IMG/VR virus record: IMGVR_UViG_3300036851_000550
Coordinates: 1 to 64,000 of that record
Reading direction: 5' to 3' (one strand)
DNA from: a virus
Length of the DNA stretch: 64,000 bases
Shown: positions 54,378-63,116 of the stretch, in pieces
How the letters are laid out: each line of letters begins with the position of its first letter
Position numbering within the stretch: position 1 is the first letter of the stretch
Program-made: the position numbers and the translations under genes
The notes under the pieces: model-generated
What the model was told of the DNA's origin: nothing
The model's input: the letters and a program-made list of their open reading frames with translations, nothing else
Database searches by the model: none

Positions 54378-57300
54378 TCAGCGGGTCCACTGCGGTGTGC
54401 GGCTGCGACTGGTCCGGATCGTCCGGGCCGCCTTGCCCTGCGCACTGCCGATCTTCACGATCCGGCCGGTGTTCGCCGAGCGGACGAACCCGCGGCGGAA
54501 GTCGCTCTTGCGCAGCCCGGCATGGGTGCGAACCGTGCGGATGTTCGTCGGCTTCCGCTGCGTGGTCATCCGGCGGCCACGCTGCACGCTGGGGACAAGC
54601 TTCTGCTTGGACCGGTTGAGCGTCCGCGTGGCCTTCCGACCCGGCTTCATGTTCGACCGGACCGGCCGACCGAACTGGCTGCGGCCGATCACGTTCCGAG
54701 ACATCGTGTTCGGGATGCCTCCGGTCCGCTTCGCCGCCGGCTTCTTCGGCGGGGGACGACGCGGCGTCGGCTTCCGGATCGGGGTGTTGCGGGTCGGCGG
54801 CCGAGCGGGGCTGCGGCGCGCGGTGTTGACCACCCCGGTCCGTGTCGCCGTGCGCATCGGCGCTCGGCCTGCCACCCTGGAGGTCCGGCCGCCCGCCGCT
54901 GGCCGCCGGGCAGCCGGCCGACCCCCAGCCGGTGTGCGGCGGGTGACCGGCTTGGCCCCGGGCTTCCGGACCTTCGAAGTGGCCTTCGGCAGGTTCCGGC
55001 TGCGCGTGATCGGCTTCGAGCCCGGCTTCTTCCCGGCGGTCCGGGCGCGACCGCCCGTGGCGCGGGTGGCGGGACGGCGGGAGGTGGCCTGGGCCGGTCG
55101 GCGCACGCCGCCACCGCGGGAGGCCTTCGGCGCGCCCTGGCCACGCGGGCGCATCCTCGAGCCGGCGCGGGCCCCCTTCGGCATCTTGCGACCGCCGCCT
55201 CCGGGAGCGGCGGTGCGACGGCCCCCGGTCGGGCGGGGTGGCGGGGCCCCGCCCGACCTCTGGGGCGCACGCCGAGCTCCACCGCGGGCGGGACCGGTCC
55301 GGGTGGGGCGAGCGTTGCGCGACAGGGTGCGGGGCCGGGCCCCGACCTTCACTGGCGTCTTGCGACCGCCGCTGGCCCCGGTTCGCCCGGTCTTCCGGAC
55401 TCCGGAGCGGCCGGCGCCCGGACGGCCCTGGGGAGCGCGACGCTGGCCCGGTCGGGCGGCTGGCCTACGACCTGCTCCCTGCGCGGGGCGACGTGTCCCA
55501 GTCGGACCGCGCCGCGCTCCGCGATCAAGCGTACGAGGGCCTGCACCACGCCGCGGCGTCTGCTTGCCCGTCCGACGGACCGGAGCGCGAGAGGGCGTCC
55601 TACGGCCGCCTGAGCGGACCGCTGCGGGCTTACGGGCGGGAGTCCGGGGTGTCCGTACCCCCATGACGCGCCCGGGAGGCTGCCCACCGCCGCCTCCGCC
55701 ACTGCGGTCGCTGCGCTGGGCGCGACGGGCACGCGGGGGTGTAGTCCGACGTGGACGGGGGGCGGTGCTCCGGCCGCGTCCTCGAGCTCGACCCGGACCG
55801 GAGGTGCGCGTGGTCCGGCGAGTCGTGGTCCGACCTCGGGTGCCCGGGGCGGTGGTCCGACGCGGGCGCGCCGTGGGGCGGGACGAGGTGGACCGTCGCG
55901 CGCCGCCGGTCTGGCGCGCTGTGGGTCGACGGGTGCCGGACGGGCGAGCGGTGGGTGTCCGGCGAGCACCGGAGGGCCGAGTGGCACGGCGGGTGGCCGG
56001 TCGCGAGGTCCCCCGACGGGTGGTCGGACGTGCGGTTCCTCGCCGCGCGGTGCCCGGGCGTGTCCCCCGCTGTGTCCCGGGTCGTGTCCCGGTTGGGCGT
56101 CGGGTACCGCCGCGTGCCGGCCGGCGAGCTCCGGGCCGCGTGGAAGTGCCCCGACGGGCCCCCGGCCGAGCCGCGGTGCCCCGGCGGGTGGTCGGCCCGG
56201 AGGTACGTCCCGGACGAGCGCCTGGTCGCGTGGTGGGCCGTCGCGCGCCCGATCCCCGACGAGGAGCCGTGGTGGGCCGGCGCCGAGCACCGCCGGCACG
56301 CCCGGGACGGCGCGCGCCGCCGGTGGTCGTGGTGGGTCGACGGGATCCGGTTCCCCGGCGGGTCGTGGGACGCCGCGACGGGCGGCCAGCGGGCCGACGA
56401 GCGCCCGGACGGCGGGTGGTGGGGGTTCCGGGACGCCTGGGGCGCCCGGCGCCCGTCCTGCGCGGTGTGGGACGCATCGGGCGAGCACCGGTGCGACGTC
56501 CCGGACGGGCAGTAGTGGGCCGGCGGGCGCCGCGACGAACCCGGGTGGGCTGGGTCGGGCGAGCGCCGGTCCGACGGCCCGGGGCCCCGCGCCGTGGGGT
56601 GGGTCGAGCACCTCGGCGGGTGCGGGTCGGCTGACCGGTGCCCCGGCGGGCCGGCGGCCTGGTCGTGGGGCGACGGCGCTGCGCAGTGCGAGGCGGACGA
56701 GGCCGCGGGGTGGTCCGAACACCACGACGGGATCGGGTCTGCGGCCGGGTGCCCTGCGCGGTGCGAGGCCGGGGCGTCGGACGTACGGCACGCCGCCGCG
56801 TCGGGCGGGCCGGCGGCCGACGAGTGCCGACGCGCTGACGGTCGCGCTGTGGACGGGCAGTCCGTCGACGAGTCGGCTGCCCGGTGCGGCGCTGGGTGCG
56901 TGTGCGCGTCTGGGTGCGCGTACGTGCCTGGGTGCGCTGGCGGGTCGGACCGGTGGTCGCCCGCTTCGTCGGAGATCCGGTCTTCTTCCCGGTGCGGACC
57001 GGAGCCCGAGTGCCCGTGATGGTCTTGGTTGGGCGGCGAGCCGGCGTGCGCACTCGCGATGGACGCGCTGCGCGAGCGGGCGCCGCCTGGTCTATCCCCC
57101 GAGCTCGTGGTCGAGCGGCTCGGGTGATTGCGTTGGGATTGACCACCCGAGCCGCCCGGGGCGCTCCGGACGAGATGCGAGGTCGTCCGAAGAGGCCGCC
57201 GCTGGACACCGTGGTCGGGGCCATCCCCCGGGGTGCAGCTCGCCGGATGGGCGCGATCATGGCCGCCGGACCTGCACCCCGGAACAGCCTGCCGCGCAGG

Positions 57301-57899
57301 ATGGAACCTAGCCCGACAGCGGCCAGGATGCGCAGGAACAACCCGTTCAGCGCGCTGGGCGCGACCGACCGGATCCGGATCGGTGGCGTGGGCGCGGTGC
57401 CAGCGCCCTGTCGGCCGTGCGGACCGCGCAACGCGTCGGCGATCGGGTCCCGCAGCTTCCGGTACGCCTTCGGCCGAACCAGGACCGCGGACGTGGTCAT
57501 GAAGCGGGCGCCGCGCTGGTGGAACCGGCGGCCGAGGCGGTCCGGGCCGCGGAAGCCGTACTCGATGCGCTTCCCGTACACGATGTCGGTGCCGATGACG
57601 GCCGTGTACTCGGAGTCCGGGCTGTTGAAGCCCATCACCCCCTGGATGGGGATGGCCTGCCGCACGGACACCCCGGAGCCACCGGTGCCGCCGAACGACA
57701 TCGAGTAGGGGCCCTCGATCTGCGCGACGATCGATGCCGCGAGCGCACCGGAGCGCTTCGGCGCCTTCTTCTGGATCTCCTGCTGGATGGCCCGCGCCGC
57801 GGCCTCGATGCCGATGTAGGACGCGCCGTCGACCTTGAACTCGACCTCGTGGGTCGCGTCGACGAACTCATCCACATCGACGTCGACGAAGCGGGCCAT
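54378..57899 (-). CDS. HK97 gp10-like protein with giant Arg-rich extension
   Basis: 1173 aa; gp10 relatives are usually near 110-150. The first about 150 residues are the family: AARAIQQEIQKKAPKRSGAL, YTAVIGTDIVYGKRIEYGFR, GRRFHQRGARFMTTSAVLVR. From about 230 to 1,060 the sequence is Arg/Pro/Thr/Gly/Ala repeats, around 30 percent Arg with almost no acidic residues, then a less repetitive basic end. The frame is open throughout; GAGGAGGCGGTACGG precedes ATG. Likely disordered and DNA- or RNA-binding. Confidence 0.82.
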   Translation of the reverse strand: MARFVDVDVDEFVDATHEVEFKVDGASYIGIEAAARAIQQEIQKKAPKRSGALAASIVAQIEGPYSMSFGGTGGSGVSVRQAIPIQGVMGFNSPDSEYTAVIGTDIVYGKRIEYGFRGPDRLGRRFHQRGARFMTTSAVLVRPKAYRKLRDPIADALRGPHGRQGAGTAPTPPIRIRSVAPSALNGLFLRILAAVGLGSILRGRLFRGAGPAAMIAPIRRAAPRGMAPTTVSSGGLFGRPRISSGAPRAARVVNPNAITRAARPRARGIDQAAPARAARPSRVRTPARRPTKTITGTRAPVRTGKKTGSPTKRATTGPTRQRTQARTRTQTRTRTQRRTGQPTRRRTARPQRDRQRVGTRRPPARPTRRRAVRPTPRPRTAQGTRPQTRSRRGVRTTPRPRPPRTAQRRRPTTRPPARRGTGQPTRTRRGARPTPRRGAPGRRTGARPTQPTRVRRGARRPTTARPGRRTGARPMRPTPRRTGAGRPRRPGTPTTRRPGARRPAGRPSRRPTTRRGTGSRRPTTTTGGARRPGRAGGARRRPTTAPRRGSGARRPTTRPGARPGRTSGPTTRRGTAARPGARRGTSTRPGARRPARGGTRRPTGTRPGTQRGTRPGTARRGTARPTTRRGTSRPATRRATRPSGARRTPTARPSGTRRPTARQTGGARRSTSSRPTARPRRTTAPGTRGRTTTRRTTRTSGPGRARGRGRSTAPRPRRTTPPRARRAQRSDRSGGGGGGQPPGRVMGVRTPRTPARKPAAVRSGGRRTPSRAPVRRTGKQTPRRGAGPRTLDRGARRGPTGTRRPAQGAGRRPAARPGQRRAPQGRPGAGRSGVRKTGRTGASGGRKTPVKVGARPRTLSRNARPTRTGPARGGARRAPQRSGGAPPPRPTGGRRTAAPGGGGRKMPKGARAGSRMRPRGQGAPKASRGGGVRRPAQATSRRPATRATGGRARTAGKKPGSKPITRSRNLPKATSKVRKPGAKPVTRRTPAGGRPAARRPAAGGRTSRVAGRAPMRTATRTGVVNTARRSPARPPTRNTPIRKPTPRRPPPKKPAAKRTGGIPNTMSRNVIGRSQFGRPVRSNMKPGRKATRTLNRSKQKLVPSVQRGRRMTTQRKPTNIRTVRTHAGLRKSDFRRGFVRSANTGRIVKIGSAQGKAARTIRTSRSRTPQWTR

Positions 57900-57912
57900 C
57901 CGTACCGCCTCC

Positions 57913-58571
57913 TCAGAATCGTCGTCGCATGCGGGCTGACGCCTGCTGCTGTTTCGCCTCGCGCTCCTGCTTCTTGCGCTGCTGTTCTTCGAGCTCCCTC
58001 TCGACGCCCTGGATGGCCAGCAGCCAGTCCAGGATCTCCACGTCGAGTCGGTCGACGACGTCCGGTGACCAGCCGTAGACCTTGCCGATCACGTGGTACT
58101 GGTACGGGATGTCCGGGTACGTACGCCCCGGGATCCGTCGACCGATCTCGAGCGCGGCCTTCAGCCGTCGGAGGGCTTGGTAGGGGAGTTGGGGTCCGGA
58201 GTCGGCTTGAAGTTGATCGTCATCCGGTCCATCCACCACTTCGCCGCGCCGAGCAACAGGTCCTCGACGTCGGTGTCGAGCGCATCCAGCGACTCCAGGT
58301 GCTCGTACCCGGTGACCTGCCCGTCCTTCCACACCACCCGCGGATGTGGCGCGTCCATCCACCACCCCGTGATCAGGTGGGCGAGCATGTGCCGCATCAG
58401 CTCAAGGCTGCCGCCGGCCGATTTCTGGTCGACGGCATCGGCGACCTCGAAGAGCTTCCGTCGTTCGCCGGCCTTGAACCGGTCGCGCGCACCGCGCAGG
58501 TTAACCCAGCGCTCGACGTCGTCTTCGTCCTCGGCGGGCAGGCAGATGCGTTGGGGAGCGGACGTGGTCAT
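57913..58571 (-). CDS. Tail assembly chaperone, frameshifted long form
   Basis: A -1 shift near the four-G run at 58191-58194 (minus strand GACCCCAAC) would join the end of the 58571 frame to the frame ending at 57913. The P-site Pro codon CCC re-pairs perfectly one base back. The extension (LPYQALRRLKAALEIGRRIP; VYGWSPDVVDRLDVEILDWL; coiled KKQEREAKQQQ) is the usual GT-type tail. The second frame has no start codon of its own with a ribosome binding site. Confidence 0.7.
58161..58571 (-). CDS. Tail assembly chaperone, short form
   Basis: 136 aa. CCAAGGAGTCAACGAA precedes ATG. Helical (LRGARDRFKAGERRKLFEVA), aromatic middle (LAHLITGWWMDAPHPRVVW), Pro-rich end where the shift occurs. Position between tail tube and tape measure regions fits the lambda G role. 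Confidence 0.82.
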   Translation of the reverse strand: MTTSAPQRICLPAEDEDDVERWVNLRGARDRFKAGERRKLFEVADAVDQKSAGGSLELMRHMLAHLITGWWMDAPHPRVVWKDGQVTGYEHLESLDALDTDVEDLLLGAAKWWMDRMTINFKPTPDPNSPTKPSDG

Positions 58572-58609
58572 TTCGTTGACTCCTTGGTTGATCTTCTAGG
58601 TGGAGCTTC

Positions 58610-59611
58610 TTACGCCTGGAGCATGTAGACGTCTTCGGGGATGGAGTTCGTCAGCAGGACCCCTGCGGGGGAGAAGCCCCCGGAAGCTCCGGTGGCGTCG
58701 AAGATGTTGGCGATCGCGTCGAACTGCGCGCTCACCTGGGTGAAGTCCTCGCCGCGCTCGACCTTCGCCGAGTTGTACACGACCTTGGACATCGTCACGG
58801 CCAGCGAGGCAGTGCCCTGGGCGAAGGAGAAAGCCATGGGCACCTGACCGTCCGGCGAGCCGCCGTCGTTGACCGCCAGGTACTTCAGGAACTCCGTCTC
58901 GTCATTGGCCACGAACATCACCCGGCCGGACACCGTGATCGGTCCCTGCCAGATCTGCAGCGGGTTCTGGGTGCCGTCCACGGTCTGCACCACGGAGACG
59001 TTCCGCGAGAAGTTGATCTCAGCTTCCTCGACCAGCACGTTGCCGGCGCCGCCGATGGTGACCGTGCCGACCCAGCCAGGTACCGGGTCCAGCGTGCCGA
59101 ACGACGGGACGAGGTCGGTGTCGGTGACGCTGGCGTGGGTGGTGAAGCTCGCCGAGTAGGTGAGCAGCTCCTGCGCGGACACCCGCAGCGACAACGACGA
59201 GCAGGTGGCCGCGGCGTACTTGCGGACCTGCAAGCCCTGGTAGTCGAAGATCGTGTAGCTGGGGCACTGGCCCTTGGTGACCGCGTGGTCGTTGTTCAGC
59301 GTGAACTCGTGCGCGAACGGCCCGGGCCCGGTGGTCTCGGACTCGCCGAAGATCGCGGCCAGGAAGAACCCGAAGGTGTCCAGGTGGACATTGCCCTCGA
59401 TGTCGTAGGACGCGCTCTTCGTGCCCGCGACGGCTCCGTACATGGTGGCCATCGAGCCCCGCATGCCCTGGTCGGGCAGCACCTCGGTGGCGTCGTCGCC
59501 GTCCGCCCGGGTGACCGGGATGCCATGGGAGGGCGCCGCGATCGGGGTGCCCTTGGTGACTTCCAGGGCGATGCCGGTCCAACCGAAGCCCGTGCTGCCG
59601 GGACTGGTCAC
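58610..59611 (-). CDS. Major tail tube protein
   Basis: 333 aa, GTG start. Beta-rich protein with FGWTGIALEVTKGTPIAAPS, EVLPDQGMRGSMATMYGAVA, PITVSGRVMFVANDETEFLK, typical of siphovirus tail tube subunits in actinophages. It should be highly expressed. Confidence 0.87.
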   Translation of the reverse strand: MTSPGSTGFGWTGIALEVTKGTPIAAPSHGIPVTRADGDDATEVLPDQGMRGSMATMYGAVAGTKSASYDIEGNVHLDTFGFFLAAIFGESETTGPGPFAHEFTLNNDHAVTKGQCPSYTIFDYQGLQVRKYAAATCSSLSLRVSAQELLTYSASFTTHASVTDTDLVPSFGTLDPVPGWVGTVTIGGAGNVLVEEAEINFSRNVSVVQTVDGTQNPLQIWQGPITVSGRVMFVANDETEFLKYLAVNDGGSPDGQVPMAFSFAQGTASLAVTMSKVVYNSAKVERGEDFTQVSAQFDAIANIFDATGASGGFSPAGVLLTNSIPEDVYMLQA

Positions 59612-59781
59612 AGTTCCTCCTCATCCCGTGCGAACGGGGTCGGCTTGTTCTCCGGCTCGAGCTCGAACCAGTAGGGGTCGGGGTTGTCGTCGGCCTCGAT
59701 CACGTCTCCGGGGCCGACGATGGCGGGCCGCATGTGCGGGAAGATCCGCTCGTCGCTGCCCTTGAAGCGGTACCGGCTCAT
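59608..59781 (-). CDS. 57-aa hypothetical head-tail protein
   Basis: YRFKGSDERIFPHMRPAIVG then an acidic C-terminus. Small beta-type proteins like this lie between the terminator and tail tube genes in many actinophages. GTGA overlap with the tube gene. Confidence 0.7.
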   Translation of the reverse strand: MSRYRFKGSDERIFPHMRPAIVGPGDVIEADDNPDPYWFELEPENKPTPFARDEEEL

Positions 59782-59788
59782 GTCGTCC

Positions 59789-60277
59789 TCACGAAGTGAT
59801 CCACTGGGTGATCTCGAACCGCATCCGGGCGCGGAGCTCGGTCGGCTCGCCGCCGACGTTGGTGTCCGGTCGCTCGAACTCGGTCTGGATGCCGTAGCCG
59901 CCCTCGCCGGCCTGCCAGATGACCGACTCGTCCGCGGACAGCCGGCGATCGGCCCGCAGCCGCTCCTTGAGCTCGTCGAGGATCCGGTCGAAGTTGTCCA
60001 TGCCGTGCGCGGTGTCCGGGTCGGTGGACCGGTGGAAGATGTCCAAGCAGACGAGGTAATCGATGCGCTTCTTGCCGCTGTGCTCGCCGCCGAGCGCGAT
60101 CCGCAGCTCCCCGTCGGCCTCGAAGTCGATCGAGATCTGGCAGCGGTGGTTGCCGGACCCGTGGGTGGTGAAGTCCCAGCGCAGCGGATAGGTCGGGTAG
60201 ATCCGGTCCACCCCAACGATCTCGGCGTTCGTCAGCCAGTCGACCAGTGCGGCGCGAGCGTCAGCTCGAGCTCCCAC
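59789..60277 (-). CDS. Tail terminator-like protein
   Basis: 162 aa, GTG start just after the connector gene. TYPLRWDFTTHGSGNHRCQI, LGGEHSGKKRIDYLVCLDIF and NFDRILDELKERLRADRRLS resemble minor tail/terminator proteins that cap the tube. No direct family proof. Confidence 0.7.
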   Translation of the reverse strand: MGARADARAALVDWLTNAEIVGVDRIYPTYPLRWDFTTHGSGNHRCQISIDFEADGELRIALGGEHSGKKRIDYLVCLDIFHRSTDPDTAHGMDNFDRILDELKERLRADRRLSADESVIWQAGEGGYGIQTEFERPDTNVGGEPTELRARMRFEITQWITS

Positions 60278-60278
60278 G

Positions 60279-60980
60279 TCAGGCCACCACGGTGACGCGC
60301 AGCGGCTGGAGCAGCGCCTCGGCCTCGGGGTCGAACACCGGGGCCCGCAGCCGGGTGAAGCGAGCACCGCGGCCGAACTGCTGGCCGGTCAGGTCCCGGG
60401 TGAACCGGGTGCCGGTGCCGTACTGGCCGGCGATGCTGGTCAGGTCCTTCGACTTGAAGTGATCAACGGCCAGGATCTGGCAGGCCGAGACGACGTCGCC
60501 GGGCACCGCCGGCCAGCCCCAGCTGGCGGTGATCTGCACCCGAGCACGGCGCGACACCCGGCGGTATCGCGAGGCGTTGCCAGTAGTGAACCGCTGGTTC
60601 GGAATCGGGAACTCTGCGGCGCCGAGGGCGACGATCATCTCGTAGGGGTGGGTGCCGTTCAGCCGGTCGAATGGCTCGAGCTGGTAGTCGGTGGCCGCCC
60701 AGGTGGTCTCGAAGACGCCGTCGTCGTCCATGTCGGTCTGCACGATCAGGCCGACCGAGGTGGCGATGTCACCGGTCCACACCTCGTCGCACTGGTATGG
60801 CCGGAAGAGCTTCGCGGTCGGGGTCTCGACCTTGTAGAAGTGCCGGCCGCAGTACTCGTCGATCTGGCGCGACGCTGCGGTGATGGCGCGGTCGTACTCG
60901 TCGTCGTGCGCGGTCATCTGGTCCCGGAGAACGTCCTGCAGCTGCTGGCGCTCCATGTAGCAGTTGACCAAGTCGGCCAC
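60279..60980 (-). CDS. Head-tail connector (gp6/Ad1-like)
   Basis: 233 aa, GTG start. YDRAITAASRQIDEYCGRHF is the helical signature of gp6-type adaptors; the middle is beta-rich and QITASWGWPAVPGDVVSACQ follows the family C-terminal helix. It forms a ring under the portal. Confidence 0.85.
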   Translation of the reverse strand: MADLVNCYMERQQLQDVLRDQMTAHDDEYDRAITAASRQIDEYCGRHFYKVETPTAKLFRPYQCDEVWTGDIATSVGLIVQTDMDDDGVFETTWAATDYQLEPFDRLNGTHPYEMIVALGAAEFPIPNQRFTTGNASRYRRVSRRARVQITASWGWPAVPGDVVSACQILAVDHFKSKDLTSIAGQYGTGTRFTRDLTGQQFGRGARFTRLRAPVFDPEAEALLQPLRVTVVA

Positions 60981-61002
60981 CGGTCCTCCTCAGGGCGTTG
61001 GG

Positions 61003-61049
61003 CCTGACGAACCAGGCCAGGGGAGTCAGTCCTGGCCTGGTCCGTCAGG
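61003..61049 (-). terminator. Long hairpin before the connector gene
   Basis: Arms of 19 bases (61003-61021 and 61031-61049) with a 9-base loop. The single non-Watson-Crick position is A-C on the plus strand but G-U in minus-strand RNA, which argues that the structure works in the leftward transcript. No U-run. Confidence 0.6.
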
Positions 61050-61053
61050 GGCT

Positions 61054-61260
61054 TCAGCGGGTTTCCGGCTTGGCCGCGGCGGCCTTGCGACGACCGCGCG
61101 CCGGCTTCTCCGGGGTCTCGGCGGCCTCCGGCTCCGCAGCGGACTCCGGATAGATCAGCTCGGCTCGCCCGGAGTTGATGTGGGCCTGCGCGACCGAGTC
61201 CTCGAACTCGGCCACCATCCCGGCGCTGGGACCGTGCGTGATCCGGACCTGCATGATCAC
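61054..61260 (-). CDS. 68-aa hypothetical head protein
   Basis: VRITHGPSAGMVAEFEDSVA beta start, then an Ala/Glu/Lys-rich tail (KPARGRRKAAAAKP). GTGA overlap with the cement-like gene. Likely a small head or connector accessory. Confidence 0.68.
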   Translation of the reverse strand: MIMQVRITHGPSAGMVAEFEDSVAQAHINSGRAELIYPESAAEPEAAETPEKPARGRRKAAAAKPETR

Positions 61261-61676
61261 AGACCACCCGGGATGGCCAGGACCAGTGCCGTACAGGTGT
61301 AGGCCTCGGTCCCGGAGTTGGTCGCCCGCAGCCGCAGCCAGGGGCGGTCCGTCAGGTAGTTGACGCCGATGATCGCCGTCGTGTCACCGGCCACCGGCGC
61401 GGGGAGTGCGTCGGTAGCCGTGGCAGGGGCTGTCGCGCCGATCGCTCCGGCGTTGTCCGGAGCGTCCTGGACCGAGAAAGTGATGTTGCTCGTCGCGGCG
61501 GCAGCCGTGGCCCGGAAGACGACCACGATCCGGTCGCCCGACCTGAGGGCCAGGTTGTTCAGCTTCAGGTCGGTAGGTGACCCGAAGTTGAAGTTGGACG
61601 TGGTGGCGGTGCTGATCGCCAGCTTGGCCGTGGCCAGAACCCTGATCTCGGCACCGATGCGCTCGCGTGCGCCCAT
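61257..61676 (-). CDS. Capsid cement/decoration-like protein
   Basis: 139 aa, beta-rich and Ala/Thr-rich (LALRSGDRIVVVFRATAAAA; DTTAIIGVNYLTDRPWLRLR), directly downstream of the capsid gene. Size, position and composition fit capsid cement proteins; not proven. Confidence 0.65.
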   Translation of the reverse strand: MGARERIGAEIRVLATAKLAISTATTSNFNFGSPTDLKLNNLALRSGDRIVVVFRATAAAATSNITFSVQDAPDNAGAIGATAPATATDALPAPVAGDTTAIIGVNYLTDRPWLRLRATNSGTEAYTCTALVLAIPGGL

Positions 61677-61705
61677 CGATATTCCTCTCTGGGAGTGGGG
61701 GACCC

Positions 61706-61738
61706 GATCCGGAGCTGGATGACAGCCAGCTCCGGATC
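61706..61738 (-). terminator. 13-bp hairpin after the capsid gene
   Basis: GATCCGGAGCTGG (61706-61718), 7-base loop, CCAGCTCCGGATC (61726-61738), perfect. No U-run. It would protect the 3' end of capsid mRNA or partly stop transcription so that capsid exceeds connector expression. Confidence 0.65.
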
Positions 61739-61753
61739 AGGGGGTGCCGTAGA

Positions 61754-63025
61754 TCAGGTGAGCACCAGGGCCTTGACGGCTGCGGCGTCGTCCGGCACGG
61801 CGTCGAGACGCATGAAGCCGAAGAAGCCGACCTGCAGCATCTCCGCGTAGCGCTCGGCCAGGCGGACCATCTGCACGTCGAGCGCCTGGCGGACCAGGTA
61901 GCCCGCGCGGAAGTCGCCGAACAGGATCGGCCGGTTCGTCGCGATGTACGGAGTCGACGGCATGGCCTGGTCGATCTGGTACGGCTGGCCGTTGACCGTT
62001 GCGGGCATGCCCGCGACCGGAACCGGCAGCCACAGCGGGCGGTTCTGGGAGTCCTTGACCTTCCGCAGCACCGCCAGCGTCCTGTCGCTGAACAGGTACC
62101 GGACGTTGCCCATCTGGCGATACGCCGGGTCGACCGAGTGCTCGAGGTCGATGATGGCGTTGTAGATGAGCGCGTGGTCAGCGGCGGTGTTGCCGTTCCA
62201 CGCCGCGGCGGTGAGGACCGCGGACGACGGGGTGGCAGTCGGCAGGATGCCGAACGGCTCGGTGGTACCGGTGCCGTTCACCAGGTCGTCGGCGACGGCC
62301 CGGCCGATGCGCTCACCGAGCTTGCGCGGCAGCCAGTTGTCCAGGTTGAACGCCGAGTCCTGCAGCAGCTGCAGCGACACCCGGACCAGCTTCGAGGTGT
62401 ACATGAACGCCCCGACGGTCTTGGTCCCGAACGTCGCACCCAGCTCGACGATCGCGGTGTTCTCGTTCAGGATCGCGCCGACGTTGCCGGTGTCGTCGTT
62501 GGTCGGCCACTGCAGCGGGTTGCCCGTGCTGGTGGTGACCACGTTGGCGTGGTTGATCAGGCCGCCGTAGGCCTTCAGCGTCTCCGTCATCACCGCCCGG
62601 TAGCCCGGGGGCACCAGGAACCCACCGTCGGCCGGGATGCCGACACCCTGCGGCGAGGCCCGGTGCTCGGCCATGACCGTGCGCTGCTCGGTGGTCAGAG
62701 CACCCATACCACCGCGGAGGAAGGCACCGAAGGTCTCCTCGTGGCGTGCAGCGCGCTCCTCGTCGGTGGCCTCGGGGGCCTCCGGCTCACCGGTGCCCTG
62801 GCCCTGAATGACCTGGCGGTAGTCGATCTTGTCGAGCTTCGCGTTCTTCTCGAGGCGCTCGATGTCGGCGGAGACCACGTCGATGTCGGCGTTGGCCGCA
62901 TCCCAGTTGGTCCGCTCCTCGGCGGTCCAGTCGCGGTTCTCCTCCTCGGCCGCGGCCAGGATGTCCTGCATCCGGTTGTGCAGGCGGTTCTGCTTGTCGA
63001 TGAGCCGCTTCAGCTGCTCGGACAT
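61754..63025 (-). CDS. HK97-fold major capsid protein
   Basis: 423 aa. The N-terminal about 100 residues form a coiled-coil delta domain (LIDKQNRLHNRMQDILAAAE) expected to be removed by the protease. The HK97 fold follows: PADGGFLVPPGYRAVMTETL, SFAVLL-type E-loop region, DNWLPRKLGERIGRAVADDL, GDFRAGYLVRQALDVQMVRL. I chose ATG 63025 with AAAGGACACGTGGACTC before it. Confidence 0.92.
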   Translation of the reverse strand: MSEQLKRLIDKQNRLHNRMQDILAAAEEENRDWTAEERTNWDAANADIDVVSADIERLEKNAKLDKIDYRQVIQGQGTGEPEAPEATDEERAARHEETFGAFLRGGMGALTTEQRTVMAEHRASPQGVGIPADGGFLVPPGYRAVMTETLKAYGGLINHANVVTTSTGNPLQWPTNDDTGNVGAILNENTAIVELGATFGTKTVGAFMYTSKLVRVSLQLLQDSAFNLDNWLPRKLGERIGRAVADDLVNGTGTTEPFGILPTATPSSAVLTAAAWNGNTAADHALIYNAIIDLEHSVDPAYRQMGNVRYLFSDRTLAVLRKVKDSQNRPLWLPVPVAGMPATVNGQPYQIDQAMPSTPYIATNRPILFGDFRAGYLVRQALDVQMVRLAERYAEMLQVGFFGFMRLDAVPDDAAAVKALVLT

Positions 63026-63069
63026 GAGTCCACGTGTCCTTTCTGCGGGCACGCCGGACACCCCCAGCT

Positions 63070-63088
63070 GCTCGCCCTGTAGGCGAGC
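63070..63088 (-). terminator. Hairpin between protease and capsid genes
   Basis: GCTCGCC (63070-63076), loop CTGTA, GGCGAGC (63082-63088), in the 91-bp leader of the capsid gene. It may separate protease and capsid expression or protect the capsid mRNA 5' end. Confidence 0.45.
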
Positions 63089-63116
63089 GGGAGGGGGTGT
63101 GGGTGGTTCGGGTGGG

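Noticed and set aside
54250-56634. Long plus-strand frames opposite the Arg-rich gene
   Set aside because: They arise from the extreme GC content of the minus-strand gene; they lack starts, leaders and protein-like composition. The minus frame continues directly from a recognised gp10-like domain.
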